Origin: Magicicada septendecula
Taxonomy: Eukaryota > Arthropoda > Insecta > Hemiptera > Cicadidae
Length of the DNA stretch: 64,000 nucleotides
Direction: 5' to 3'
NCBI GenBank assembly: GCA_034769895.1
Contig: CM068368.1
Span: 337,303,076-337,367,075 of the forward strand
Positions 10,560 through 21,305 of this stretch are shown one piece after another. Positions within the stretch are counted from its first letter, which is position 1. Every line of letters begins with the position of its first letter. A program made the translations under genes and the position numbers. The notes below the pieces were generated by a model. That model had not been told where the DNA came from. It worked only from the letters and a program-made list of their open reading frames with translations, and ran no database searches.

Positions 10560-11490
10560 TATTGTATAATTATATCATTATTCAATAGTGCCCATTGAAA
10601 TGTTAGTGACATAGTGAAATGTCAGGTCTTACAACTTGACCTAAGCAAAAGACACCATGATATTGGCAATGGCAAAGATTTAAACGTTTTCTTTAACTTA
10701 CGCCTGCTCGCTATAATGTTTACCCATACTAATAAAATAATATTACTATGAACAATCCCAGTACATACTATCAAAGGCAAAACATTTCAACTTAATTTTT
10801 TTTGCCTACTAAATCTTATCACAGTAGGTACAATGAAATAAAATTTAGTAAAATCTGCTAAATCAAAAAGTTTATTACCATAGATAGTGCAGTAGTCTGC
10901 ACAAATTATGAACTTGATTTTCACTGAAATGAAAAAAGTGTATCTAAAACAGAAAATATCAAAAGTGTATCTAAATCATTAGTTTGTTACACTGACCAAA
11001 ATAAAAAAAAAATTTTGCTTGTATAAGCCTCAATTTGTAACATTGAGATTGGGTATATTTCTAAGAATTTACATGGAAAACCAAACATATGTGTGGAGAA
11101 GGCTGAATGTTGACTCCAAAGTAAAGCGTTTTTCCGTCATCCAGCAGGGGAATCAATTTCCAACAGAGCTATTCAAAATCTCACCAAAAGTCCATATTCA
11201 TTTAACACAGGATTGTTTATAAGCCAGTTGAATGTGTTTAAATAGGGTTTATAAATAATTGTAGAAATAAAGGAATTACACTACTGTATTTGTGAATTAA
11301 TGAAATAAAGTTAAGAGTTTTCTTAATAATTAATTTGTTATCTATTGTACATATTTTCAGCCTAAAAAAATTATGCATATGCCAGAAAATGAAGGGAGAG
11401 CAAATTAATTTACCTTCATGAAATCCTCCAGGGAAGGGACATGGATGGGGCAAACCTATTTTTTTGTTTAGTCAGTTAATTGCGAATTGG
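10560..11490. other. No gene seen (copy A)
   Basis: AT-rich sequence with only short spurious ORFs. It recurs in copy B almost unchanged. Confidence 0.4.
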
Positions 11491-11492
11491 TA

Positions 11493-13807
11493 TACACACA
11501 TCAATTTAGGAAGTTGCCTGGTTAGCGCATGCGCAATGAATGAGCGTCTCCCACCATACAGTGTGACTGTAAGGGTGGTGTTGTTTACACGTACAGTCTG
11601 CAAGCATTCCAAAATTTACCGAGTTGCTGGGTTTTGTATTTTAATAGCTATCTTAGTGATTAGGTTTACCTTTCTGTGACATTATTTAAAACTAATTTGT
11701 TTGTATTGTTTTTCGTCGCGGTACATTTTATATCTTTAATTTTTGTTATTAGTGATTGCTTAACAATGAGTAAGTTGTCGGGAAAGGTGCTTAAAAGCCA
11801 AACTCGCGAAGTTATATACAATGTGATGGAGTTTATGAAGAAGGAAGCAGATCATGGAGGGTTTTTAATAGGCTTTTACCTCGTTGAAAAATGTCTACCT
11901 ACACTACCAAAATTACATTCAAAATTAGTGAAAGATATAGGGTTTAATGGAGGGAAGACAAGTTTAAGGACAGTAATCAAACAGTTGGGTTTTAAATGGA
12001 AAAAGACGAGAAACAACAGACATGTACTTATTGAACAACAACACATAGCCTTCCACAGACACGAATATTTAAAAAAACATTAGGAAATACAGAGAAGAAG
12101 GGCGACCAGTAGTTTACATGGACGAGACTTATATTCACTCGTCACATGTGAGCCAGAAATCGTGGGCAGACAATAACAATGATGGTGTCGCTATACCCCT
12201 CACTAAAGGAGCAAGACTTATAATAATTCATGCGGGAGGAGAGATGGGTTTTATTGAAAACTGCTTCAACATGTGGAAATCAAGTCTGTGTTCAGGAGAC
12301 TATCAGAGTTCAATGAACTTTGATAACTACCAAAAGTGGTTGACAGAAAAATTAATACCAAACCTGCCAGAAAAAGTGTACTTGTCATTGACAATGCACC
12401 ATACCATAATGTGCAGTCAAAAAAGTGTCCAACCTCCGCTTCAACTGAAAGTAAAATGCAAGAGTGGCTTCGAAGTAACCGAATACCTTTCGATGATTCG
12501 ATGCTGAAGGTACAGTTACTGCAGTTGATTTCGTTACATAAACGAAGGATCAAAGAATATGGAATCGATTCGCTCCTTCAACAACACGGCCACACTGTAT
12601 TGCGCTTACCTCCATACCATCCGGAGCTCAACCCAATAGAACTTATTCGGGCCGAGGTGAAGAACTGGGTAGCAACCAACAACACAACGTTTACAATTGA
12701 AGACGTGAAGCAGCTAACAGTACAAAAATTCGAGGAAATCACCAGAGAATCCTGGCAAAAAAAATGTGACCATGTAAAAAAGGTTGAAGAAGACTACGTT
12801 ACATCTCAACCACAAATAGAAAACGCTGTTGAAAATTTCATCATTCAACTTGGAGGGGAAACCAGTGACACAGATGAGGATGACGCCAGCGGATGTAGTC
12901 AAATGGACACGGATAGTGAAGAAACTCTATCAGGAATTGAAGACTTAATGTGAAGTGTGGTTTACCTGCTGTCATAGCTGTTAAATTAGTTGAAAATTTT
13001 TTTGTTACAATAAAGTACATTACTATAAAAAAAGTCGTATTACTATATGACTTGCACAGTAAAAATTTTATTATTTTCTATTTGAACAGTTAGCAATTAT
13101 TTGTGACCATAGGACTGCATATTACTGATCGTCTACTGAAATGAAACGAAAAAGAGCCCTGAAGATGGCCTTGGAATCATGAAAGGTAATTTGTATAAAC
13201 ATAATTCCATTTTTCATTTTTGTTGTCTTGTGTAGGCCTACTTCTATAGTACATAGTTCCAATGATCTATTTTACTGCATAAATAGGAGCAAGTGGGGTG
13301 AGGTGATGAATGGATTAATTTGATAATGTCGGCATATTTATAGGCCTACAATAATTTTCGGTATGCTTTGTTAGTGTTCTGTGTTTAATTTGTAGTACGT
13401 TAACGATTATAAATGTTGTTCTTTAGATCCAAAAACATTAAATAGAAAATAATTTGCATTACAAAATTTAGAAATTACAGTAGTACATAATTACCAGTAG
13501 TATTTGCATTTCGTTGTTTGGTTCTATTTTTAAAGTGACAGTGGATATTTTTCTTAAGACATAAAAATATAAGGCATATTTGCTACCACCTGGGGGCTAT
13601 GAGCGCACGAGTGTGCAATTTTTATATTTAAAACAGCTCTTAAATTATTGATATTTAAGCAAACACTGACAAAAACAAAGCGTTCCGAACACTGCTTGCA
13701 GTGGTGACTGTACCAACTAGTACACGCGTACTCACGTAGTAGTGGGAAGTTTGTCAGCGGAGGGGAAATTTCCCCTCTGTGGGTTTCCAGCTACGTTGAT
13801 GTATGTA
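11493..13807 (+). mobile_element. Tc1/mariner-related DNA transposon (D-E spacing 82), present only in copy A
   Basis: The boundaries come from comparing the two duplicated copies. Copy B has an uninterrupted GGTATATGGG at 24931-24940, while copy A carries 2,315 bp with TA on both sides (11491-11492 and 13808-13809). The ends are short imperfect inverted repeats, TACACACATCAA on the left and TACATACATCAA on the right (11 of 12 match). A TA target duplication is the hallmark of the IS630/Tc1/mariner group. Inside is one frame-broken transposase. The clean empty site argues for insertion after the duplication. Confidence 0.9.
11766..12953 (+). pseudogene. DDE transposase, broken by two frameshifts
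   Basis: The reading starts at the ATG at 11766 (MSKLSGKVL) and leaves frame at a seven-A run near 12071-12077. It continues in a second frame from about 12085 (YMDETYIHSS, first catalytic Asp) and returns to the first frame at an A run near 12376. After that come VLVIDNAPYHN (second Asp) and LPPYHPELNPIE (catalytic Glu), with 82 residues between the second Asp and the Glu. The N-terminal ~100 residues probably bind DNA. The C-terminus is acidic (DTDEDD, DTDSEE). An AATAAA lies at 13009-13014. The PYHPELNPIE block is characteristic of Tc1/mariner-related transposases; from memory, an 82-residue spacing fits the DD82E group named Sailor, which I could not verify. Confidence 0.8.
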
Positions 13808-13814
13808 TATATGG

Positions 13815-14104
13815 GTAGGACTGTTGGCCTTCAAGCCAGACTTTGTTGGTGGCTTTGCTCACATCCAACAAATGTTGCTTGAATCCCTTGCTGGTGGGCT
13901 GAGGTCATGGTCCAGGTTTATGAAGCATACAGTACCATTGTCTGTAAAACAGTTTTATAAATCTGGATCTTGGAGGTTCTAGAAATAATTTTCTGAACTT
14001 TAGGATGGGCAGCAAAGAAAAGTAGCGCCTATTTCCCAAGGCCAGTTTGTCTTCAATTTCCATTGCCGTCTGATTTTTTTTATGTTAAGAGGGACCCAAG
14101 ATAT
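13815..14104 (-). pseudogene. LINE RT fragment (copy A), interrupted by hAT
   Basis: Minus-strand translation gives residues like LALGNRRYFSLLPILKF followed by a segment ending near QWYCMLH, similar to the region after the RT core of Jockey/R1-type LINEs. Frameshifts are present. The hAT element at 14113 is inserted at its edge. Confidence 0.5.
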
Positions 14105-14489
14105 CTAAAACTCAGTGGCGGCTCGTGACTTAAGAGGCTGGAGGGCGCGGCCTTTCGGCTTCTTAATTATTTATCAATATTGAAGTTGATGCACAATGGA
14201 AATGTCGCCAATATTTGATCACATAATTCATTAATAAAATAAGAATAGTAACACGTGCAGCCAGCAAATATTATTTAAAAATTTAATCTCACCTCAAATA
14301 TTGTGAGCTCTTGTAGATAGTCAGCAGCTTTGTTAATAAACATAACCACAAACTGTCGAAAGTGTCCACAAACATGTCTATGCTTTTTCCACAAAAAAAG
14401 TAATATACTATATTTACATTATATTATTTTTATGATACCTACACTTTAAACAGACCATTTATTTATATACAAAGTCCATTCGCCTTTCC

Positions 14490-15210
14490 TTTACATTAAC
14501 AAACTTCTAGGATCAAAGTCCTTCATTTCTTTAACAAGTTCCTTGTTGATAGATAACATCGCAAGGGCATTCAGTCTATCATTTTTAATTGTATTTCTCA
14601 AGAAAGTCTTTAGTCTTTTCAGAGTTGAAAAGCAGCGCTCAGCTCAGGTTCGGCAGTTGTCATGGGGGTAGTTATGACAATTTTCAGAAGTATCAACACT
14701 TCTTTGAAAACTGACGTAAGATTGTTTTCTTCTATAAAGTTAAGACGTTTTATTGCGCCTTTAATATTATAATCATGCCATCTGTATGATAGTTCCAATT
14801 CACTCCGGAGTTTGTTTTCTTGTAAGAAAGGTTAATGCCGAATCACTAGCTTGAATTTTTCTTCCGGAAAGTTTGTAGAAAAAAGTGGAAATAAGTCATT
14901 GGACATCAATGAAGCTGCTTCTAGGTGACCGATGTAAGTAAATCTATCTTTTACGTGAGTTATAATGATGTCACGTACTTCTTTTGCATACCCTATTCTA
15001 GTGCTGCATCCAACATTATTGGATCACCATTGTCTCTGGGAGACAATAAAATACATGGAAAACAGAAAAAGATTTCTGAATGTCGCAGCCACCCAGATCC
15101 AGTCATTTTTTTTTGGTATGCATCTTTTGAAAGCAGTTGGCATCTGAAAACACGATTCCCACTTTTCTTATTTTCTGTTTGCATCATTCAGAATTCAGGA
15201 GTTGGCCTAC
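14490..15210 (-). pseudogene. hAT transposase remnant, C-terminal part (copy A)
   Basis: Minus-strand frames give pieces such as HVKDRFTYIGHLEAASLMSND, ELELSYRWHDYNIK and, near 14560-14640, residues of the hAT dimerisation domain (FSTLKRLKTFLRNT with flanking breaks, then NDRLNALAMLSINKELV). Several stops and frame changes make it non-functional. The order suits the zinc-finger/MYM-like hAT transposases with a DUF4371 core, as in the better preserved copy at 47755-50289. Confidence 0.65.
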
Positions 15211-15442
15211 CTAATGACTTTAGTTCAATTTTTTGATCTTGCAAAAGTTATTGCTTTAAGGGCCTGCACTGAATGTTAAAATGTTGGATTAAATGTTAAA
15301 ACAAAACCTAATAATTCGACACTACAGTATTTCCCTAAATTATTCGTGAAGCTATTAAAAAAAAACATACAAACTCAAAACCTAAACCTAAACAAATGCC
15401 CACACTCAATTAACCATGCCAGAGGAACTATAAATACTAAAT

Positions 15443-17692
15443 ATTGGTATGGAGAACCATACATTACTTCCATGTTCAAAGATTTATATTTAAAATCATT
15501 TTCGAAATGAAATATTTTCATAGAAACTACTTCTTTCTTCAGCCTTAACCACAGTACTGTGGTCAGTATCGTATACCACCTCACGTTAGCGCACTCGATT
15601 TTCACTGATGCTGACAGTCGATAGTACTGCCGAAACGTTTCGTTTTGTAGAAAACATTGGACCACGCCAAACAGCCCGGGAAGGAATTTTAACAACAAAT
15701 TACTTCTTTGTTGCCGATAATGTAGTACAGATGACATATAAATAAAAATTATCCCCTCCCCCTTCAACAAATAAATTTCATTTATAGAAAATAACCCCCC
15801 TCATTTATAGAAAATTACCCCCACCTCTTCATTTATAGATATTTCGTCTACGTTTCTACAGTGGATTATTATGATCTGCTTTTCAGGATACTTTATTTAT
15901 CAAAATTAAGTACTTTACCCTTGTTAAAACATAAAACGTTGCAGGTAAACTACCCCTTCCTCTTAACTGATCTTCACCAAAATCAATGGGCCTTGAGTCC
16001 TCAACAATTTAGGGCTGTATGCAAAAAGTTATTCGATTCTGTTTGAATTTACGGTAATTATCGTTCATCATGAAAAAATTTCTCTTGTTACAACATAAAA
16101 TGTTGCAGGTAAACTACCTTTTTCCCTTAACTGATCTTCACCAAAATCAACAGGCCTTCAGTTCTCCACAATTTAGGGATGTATGCAAAAACTTATTTGA
16201 TTATATTTGAATTTATGGCAGTTATCGTTCATCATAGAAAAAATTAACCTTGTTATCACATAAAATGTTGCAGGTAAACTACCCCTTTCTCTTAACTGAT
16301 CTTTACTAAAATCAATAGACCTTCAGTTATTTACAATTCAGGAACATATGCAAAATATTATTTGATTCTCTTTGAATTTACGGCAGATATCGTACGTCAT
16401 AGAAAAAATTACCCTTTTAAAACATAAAACGTTGCAGGTAAACTACCCATTTTCCTTAATAAATCTTTACCAAAATGAACAGGTCTTGAGAAGTCTACAA
16501 TTCCAGGCTGTATGCAAAACATTATCTGATTCTGTTTGAATTTGCGGCTGTTATCGTTTGCCATAGAAAAAAATTATCCTTGATAAAAAAAACGTTGCAG
16601 GTAAACTACCCCTTTTCCTAAACCGATCTTCACCAAAAACGATAGGTCTGTATGCAACAAATTATTTGATTCTGATTGAATTTGCGGCTCTTATCATTTG
16701 CCATAGAAAATACCCTTGTTAAAATATAAATAAAATATAAAACGTTGCAGGTAAACTACCCCTTTCCCTTAACCGATCTTCACCAAAATCAACAGGCCTT
16801 CAGTCTTTCACAATTGATGAACGTATGCAAAACAATATTTGATTCTGTTTGAATGTGCGGCAGTTATAGTTCGTCATAGAAAAAATGACCATTGTTAAAA
16901 CATAAAATGTTGCCGGTAAACTACCCCTTTCCCTTAACCGATCTTCACCTAAATCAACAGACATTGAGTTCTCTATAGCTCAGGAAGATATGCAAAACAT
17001 TATTTGATTTTGATTGAGTTTACGGCAGTTATCATTTGTCATATAAAAAATTACCCATGTTAAAACATAAAAGGTTGCTGGTAAACTACCCCTTTCCCTA
17101 AACCGATCTTCACCAAAAACAATAGATCTTGAGAACTCTACAATTCAGGGATGTATGCAAAAAAGTATTTGATTCTGTTTCAATTTATGGCTGTTATCGT
17201 TTGCCGTAGAAAATACCCTTGTAAAACAAAAAACGTTGCAGGTAAACTACCCTTTTCCCTTAACCGATCTTCACCAAAAACAACAGGTCTTGAGAACTCT
17301 ACAATTCAGGGCTGTATGCAAAACAGTATTTGATTAAGTTTGAATTTGCAGCTGTTATCGTTTGCCATAGAAAATAATTACCCTTGATTAAAAAAAAATG
17401 TTGCTGGTAAACTACCCCTTTCCCTTAACCGATCTTCACCAAAAACAATAGGTCTTGCGTATTCTACAAATCAGGACAGTGTGAAAAAAATTATTTGATT
17501 CTGTTTGAATTTGCGGCTGTTATCGTTTGCCATAGAAAAAAAATCTATAGACACACAGACACTTTTCGGAAAATGAATTTTTTTCATGTTTTGAGTGTAG
17601 TACAATCAGAATCTGCAATAATCTCGAACACGATTTTTTTTTGCCATCACCATACTTCCATTTCCTTAAGGAACATGGAAGTAAATAGAGCA
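15443..17692 (+). mobile_element. Minisatellite-bearing non-autonomous element with inverted ends (copy A), Helentron-like
   Basis: Near its left end lie a perfect hairpin, GTATGGAGAACCATAC (15447-15462), and TTACTTCCATGTTC (15464-15477). Near the right end is GAACATGGAAGTAA (17671-17684), the exact inverse, which is itself one arm of a larger near-palindrome around TTCCTTAAGGAA (17654-17682). Between are ten units of about 163 bp. Boundaries come from comparison with the independent insertion at 61633-62864. Subterminal inverted repeats, a central tandem array and a 3' hairpin recall non-autonomous Helentrons (DINE/HINE type); that assignment is inference. Confidence 0.7.
15885..17550 (+). 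repeat. 163-bp minisatellite, ten units (copy A)
   Basis: Each unit contains GTTGCAGGTAAACTACC, a CTTAACCGATCTTCACC block, a TATGCAAAA block and a GAATTTGCGG..TTATCGTTTGCC block. The unit near 16592 has lost about 20 bp compared with copy B. No coding function is apparent; apparent ORFs reflect the periodicity. Confidence 0.9.
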
Positions 17693-18061
17693 AATCTCAT
17701 ATTATTATCAATAGTCTGTGATTAATTGTACTGAGTGAATCACGCCGCGTTCTGCTAAACGTGGCGTGGAAGACGGTGCGCCGAGCGATCGTCTAAATGC
17801 TGTATTTAAGCTTACAACTTCGTTCAACTTTGGATAGATTGGGGGAATTGAGAAATGGGCGCGATTGTCAGAGTGCCGTAATGCATGCTGTTCCAAAAAC
17901 ATTTCTGCTATTATCTAATACAAAATATTTTCTTGTCCGAAGTATTAAAGAAATATGTAATTACTTTCCACAAGTAGTGATAATGAGTTGTTTAATGATA
18001 TGATTTAATCTGGGGGGCGCGTGCCATAGCGCCCTAAGAACGAACCGCCCCTGCTAAAACT

Positions 18062-18445
18062 ATCATCAGCCCAAGAAGATATGATCAGAAGATGAGAAAG
18101 AAATATTCTGAGGAGGATGTATGGAGGTGTACTAGATGCCAGAATGTTGTGTATGAGGACAAATGCCAAATTGTACGAACAACACAAGTAACTGGACATC
18201 GTCACAGTAATAAAACAAGAAGGTAGAATTATATGGACAGGCCATACATAAAGAATGACAGAGGAAATGGCAGTAAAAAAAGTATTAATTGGAGGACCAG
18301 GAGGAAGAAGACCAAGACGGAGGCCAAGAAGATGGGTGGATGATGTAGATGAAGACTTGAGAAGACTGAGAGTCAGAAGATACCGAAGAGTCACATAGGA
18401 CAAAGAGGAGTGGAGACACGCCACAGGGCTCTTCATGAGCTGTAG
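18062..18445 (+). pseudogene. LINE 3' end fragment (copy A)
   Basis: Plus-strand frames give the C-terminal part of a LINE ORF2: MTEEMAVKKVLIGGPGGRR, then RRWVDDVDEDLRRLRVRRYRR, then DKEEWRHATGLFM, with an interrupting TAG. It ends just before a (TAG)n tail, which is typical of LINEs with simple 3' repeats. Frameshifted near 18180. Confidence 0.65.
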
Positions 18446-18452
18446 CGCCATG

Positions 18453-18483
18453 GAGTAGTAGTAGTAGTAGTAGTAGAAGAAGA

Positions 18484-18531
<48 letters not shown>

Positions 18532-18532
18532 T
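18453..18532 (+). repeat. (TAG)n microsatellite, likely LINE 3' tail (copy A)
   Basis: Trinucleotide TAG run with an AGAAGA interruption. It directly follows the LINE 3' fragment. The duplication boundary lies within about 20 bp of its right end. Confidence 0.85.
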
Positions 18533-18541
18533 ATCTAAATA

Positions 18542-18899
18542 CTCACTTACCACCGGTAGTAGATGGAGATACCGGAACAAATTCCACGGCATCTGGATTC
18601 AACTGTGATATCCTCTCTGAGCCCTGTAATTCGGTATCAACAAATGTTTTCTTGTCGTCTTGTATTAATCCATAGAAGTTATTCCACTTTTCTTCTTTCT
18701 CTTCACCTTCTTCATTAGGCACTGGTACTTCCTCTGGAACCTTTAAAGTTTCTTTTCTTTCCAAATAGGAATAAAGACTTCTACAGGATCCCTACTTGCC
18801 GATGTTTGTTCCCTGATATAACTTCTTCTTCCCCTGTTAATTTCATACTTCTTTGTTTTCTGTGCTGTAGCTGTAGTTACCGTCTTCTCACTTACCACC
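18542..18899. repeat. 13-bp direct repeats flanking a 332-bp segment
   Basis: CTCACTTACCACC occurs at 18542-18554 and again at 18887-18899. On the minus strand each copy contains GTAAGTGAG, a splice-donor-like sequence. This is either a target duplication around an inserted 332-bp segment or two similar exon ends. Confidence 0.6.
18543..18764 (-). CDS. Short ORF with a PAM2-like (PABP-binding) motif
   Basis: This 73-residue minus-strand reading begins with a TTG in place of an ATG, and the frame is open upstream only to a TAG near 18790, so the true start is unknown. It is acidic in its first third and contains QLNPDAVEFVPV, which fits the PAM2 consensus (L-N-x-x-A-x-E-F-x-P) used by cytoplasmic proteins to bind the MLLE domain of poly(A)-binding protein. 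Its last sense codons run into GGTG/GTAAGTGAG, a strong 5' splice-donor sequence. It lies downstream of the gag remnant on the same strand, inside a 332-bp segment flanked by 13-bp direct repeats. It may be retroelement ORF, a host-gene exon or a coincidence. Confidence 0.45.
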   Translation of the reverse strand: MERKETLKVPEEVPVPNEEGEEKEEKWNNFYGLIQDDKKTFVDTELQGSERISQLNPDAVEFVPVSPSTTGGK

Positions 18900-19623
18900 C
18901 CCTTGTAGCCTCCATTACTTCCAGATACTCAGTCTTTCTTACAGTTTCTTGTGTTCTCCTCCAAGCGCCATGTTTGTCCTTTTCAGCTCTTCCTAATAAA
19001 CCACTGGAGTATTGGACATCTTTAGCAGCTCTTCCCCGGGACTCATCATTCTCCTGGACCCTCCGGGCATGCGCACACCACCGGTCCAGGTCCGCAAAAC
19101 AACGTGGAGGATCTGCGAAAACCAGCCGGGATCTCTCTTGGGGATTCAGCCCCTCTCGTATTACCTGTATGACTTCCGTCTCGGGCAACCCCAACCTTAA
19201 TATACGGTAAGCTTTCATTACATCGTGCACGAAATCCCCCAATGCCTCTCCGTTGGCCTGTAGGCGATAGAATAAATCTAACTTAAGCTGGGAACATCGT
19301 CGATGGGGTATGAAGAAATCCAACACTTCCCCATGGAAGGTGTCGACACTGCAGCCCCGACGCAGAGTGCTGGTGACCAGCCATGCCAATGAACCCTGGC
19401 AATATGGGTATATAAGGGACAAGACCTCCTCATCGGACACGCCCAGGAAATCTGCCAACTGCAGGACCAGGTCCAAGAAGACCAACAACCTGTCTTCATC
19501 TACTCCATCCAACACCGAAAGTTTCTGTAGAACCCCTGAAATGGGGTGGGGCAATCTCTGGTAGCATACCGCCACCAGAATTGCACAATTCAAAACACAC
19601 AACCACCAAACATAAATTCCCAC
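18892..19623 (-). pseudogene. gag: Ty3/gypsy-type Gag (capsid region) remnant
   Basis: A 243-residue reading whose central part follows the retrotransposon Gag pattern: GSLAWLVTSTL, then FHGEVLDFFIP, LFYRLQANGEALGDFVHDV, then IREGLNPQERSRLVFADPP and FADLDRWC. Unlike the two gypsy Gags elsewhere in the window it has no coiled-coil half and no Asn-rich tail, so it is another lineage. It opens with a GTG and no good ATG lies upstream in frame. It ends EATRGW at a TAA that is part of GGTGGTAAGTGAG. On the minus strand it lies about 650 bp after the LTR/primer junction at 20262-20273, consistent with one degraded element. No pol is present. Confidence 0.65.
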
Positions 19624-20261
19624 GAAACACCTAACACAAACCTAACTTACAAAACATAGTCACAAAAACAGAAAAACTCAAGTACTATCCTTCCTTTGAG
19701 CGACCTCCGGGTTCCCTAGCGCTACGAAAACCTGATCCACTCCAGAACCGACTCTCCATCAGCCACCACTCTCAAGAGGAGAAACACATCAGACACTAAC
19801 ATAGACCAACAATCCACACCACCGAACAACTACCACAACATATAACATTTCAACAAAGACATTTATTATAAACTTCAGAGACTAAATCTGGTCAATGACG
19901 GTACCGACTTCCGGTCGGGCCATACCGCATCTAGCTAACCTCACGCGCTATAACTTCCGGAATTATTTATAAGGCAGCCCATTCACCCGGCAATTCCCCC
20001 GTGATCTCCGGTAAGGTCCAATCTCAACAACAACAAAAACCCCAACTAAAACGCACGCCACGTGGCGGCATCAGGTTTACAATTCCAATTCAAATAACAA
20101 TTATTCATTGACAATACATATACACATAAAATGCTAAACCTGCCATTGGATCTACCTCTGTATTCATTTTCAAAGTTTTGAAGTTTTTCAAACTATTTCC
20201 GAGTTTGCAAGCCTCGTCACACCCAAGGACCCAAGGGTTCGACCCTAGAATCAACCGCGCT
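19624..20261 (-). other. Leader-like DNA between primer-site junction and gag remnant
   Basis: GC-richer non-coding DNA with no supported ORF. From 20034 rightward it is shared with copy A; to the left of that it is unique in the window. It continues from the candidate primer site into the gag remnant, suggesting this junction is ancestral and copy A's edge at 6593 is the broken one. Confidence 0.35.
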
Positions 20262-20336
20262 CTGCTACCATTTGTAACCCCTCTTTCTAGTTTTATGCTT
20301 TATAAAAAAAAACTTTTTTTTGGGGGAAAGAGGGGT
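20262..20336 (-). other. Candidate LTR/primer-site junction (copy B)
   Basis: TGGTAGCAG at 20262-20270 on the minus strand follows GTTACA and two bases, as in copy A. Here the downstream DNA leads to the gag remnant at 19623. The hairpin arms ACCCCTCTTTC/GAAAGAGGGGT are retained. Confidence 0.35.
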
Positions 20337-20954
20337 CACTAGTTATTTAAAACTAGGCCGAGGGCCTAGAGAAGCCAAAAATGTGCTGGGTCCAGTGGGA
20401 CGGGACTTGCAATTAAACTCGATGGTTAAACAACAATAACAAATTTTATTAGCAATTTCAAGTCCTGACATTCAATATATCTTTGATAGAATTAAAAAAT
20501 TTCATTAAAAAAATCTTACTCCACTCCCTGACATTATAACATTCTGAAAATATACACAGGTAACATCATAGTTCATAGTTCAATACTTTCCCATAAATAC
20601 ACATAAATACAACATCAATCAATATACTTACAGGAATACACATAGAACACACATATATATATATACACATACCACACACACATGTTCACCTGGCGGACAG
20701 CCTATATATAAATTTTTCACAATACCTCAGGAGAATATAACCCCAGTATCTGTCACCAAGACCCCCATCCCAAACTACTGTAAATGGATAAAGTGCCCAG
20801 CCTGCTTTAAAAACTTTTCATTTTAAAAAACAAATCCAATAACACGTCAGATTATAACAGAGTTACGACAAATGAAATTATTACAAGTATACAAAATTTA
20901 GGAATGTTCCCCCAAATAGTAATGTGCCATCGCAAGGTCAACATGACTGCACGG

Positions 20955-21305
20955 TCTTATAAAATGTATAATAAAAATTTATAATTGAAAAGTGAGAACC
21001 GGTAGTGCTCATTTTAACAACTCAACAATTAATGCACTGGCTATGGCAGTAAAAGAAATGATGAAAATTTCCTTATTACTGAATTATTAAACTGCTAACA
21101 TAATTTTTATAAAATGTATAATAAAAATTTTATAATTGAAAAGTAAGAACCGGTAGTGTGCTCATATTAGCAACTCAACAATTAATGCACTGGCTATGGA
21201 AGTAAAAGAAAATGATGAAAATTTACTTATTACTGAATTATTAAACAGCTAACATAAATTTTATAAAATGTATAATAAAATTTTTAATAAATAAAATTTT
21301 ATAAT
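20955..21305. repeat. Tandem repeat, about 150-bp unit (copy B)
   Basis: Counterpart of 7514-7860, with a few substitutions. Confidence 0.75.

Larger units (their letters stand above)
14113..18053. mobile_element. hAT DNA transposon (copy A)
   Basis: Begins CAGTGGCGGCTCGT and ends with the inverted, imperfect counterpart ..GAACCGCCCCTG. It is flanked on both sides by the 8-bp duplication CTAAAACT (14105-14112 and 18054-18061), the expected hAT target-site size. The interior holds a decayed minus-strand transposase (about 14490-15210) and, nested within, a 2.25-kb minisatellite element. Copy B carries the same element at 25238-29199 with the same duplication. Confidence 0.9.
6593..18545 (+). 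repeat. Segmental duplication copy A
   Basis: Sequence from the ACAAAAACCCC motif near 6593 to the TACTCA just after a (TAG)n tract recurs in the same order and orientation at 20034-29677. The two copies look about 98-99% alike where compared. Both contain the same hAT element with the same target duplication and the same nested minisatellite element, so they arose by duplicating a stretch of chromosome rather than by independent insertions. Copy A is longer mainly because of the transposon at 11493-13807. The left edge joins unrelated DNA. Confidence 0.85.

Noticed and set aside
15885-17550. Possible CRISPR array (regularly spaced repeats)
   Set aside because: Whole units repeat with no unique spacers, the units are about 163 bp, and the context is a eukaryotic transposon.
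15885-17902. Short ORFs with recurring CRRK/CHRKK and NYPF motifs
   Set aside because: They are produced by the 163-bp tandem repeat and do not extend beyond it.
18005-18592. 195-codon minus-strand ORF with a poly-Tyr tract
   Set aside because: Antisense of the LINE 3' end and the (TAG)n microsatellite.
18892-19623. Domesticated host Gag gene
   Set aside because: No proper ATG, no complete exon structure and a plausible LTR/primer junction upstream favour a dead retroelement, though the splice-donor-like end keeps the question partly open.
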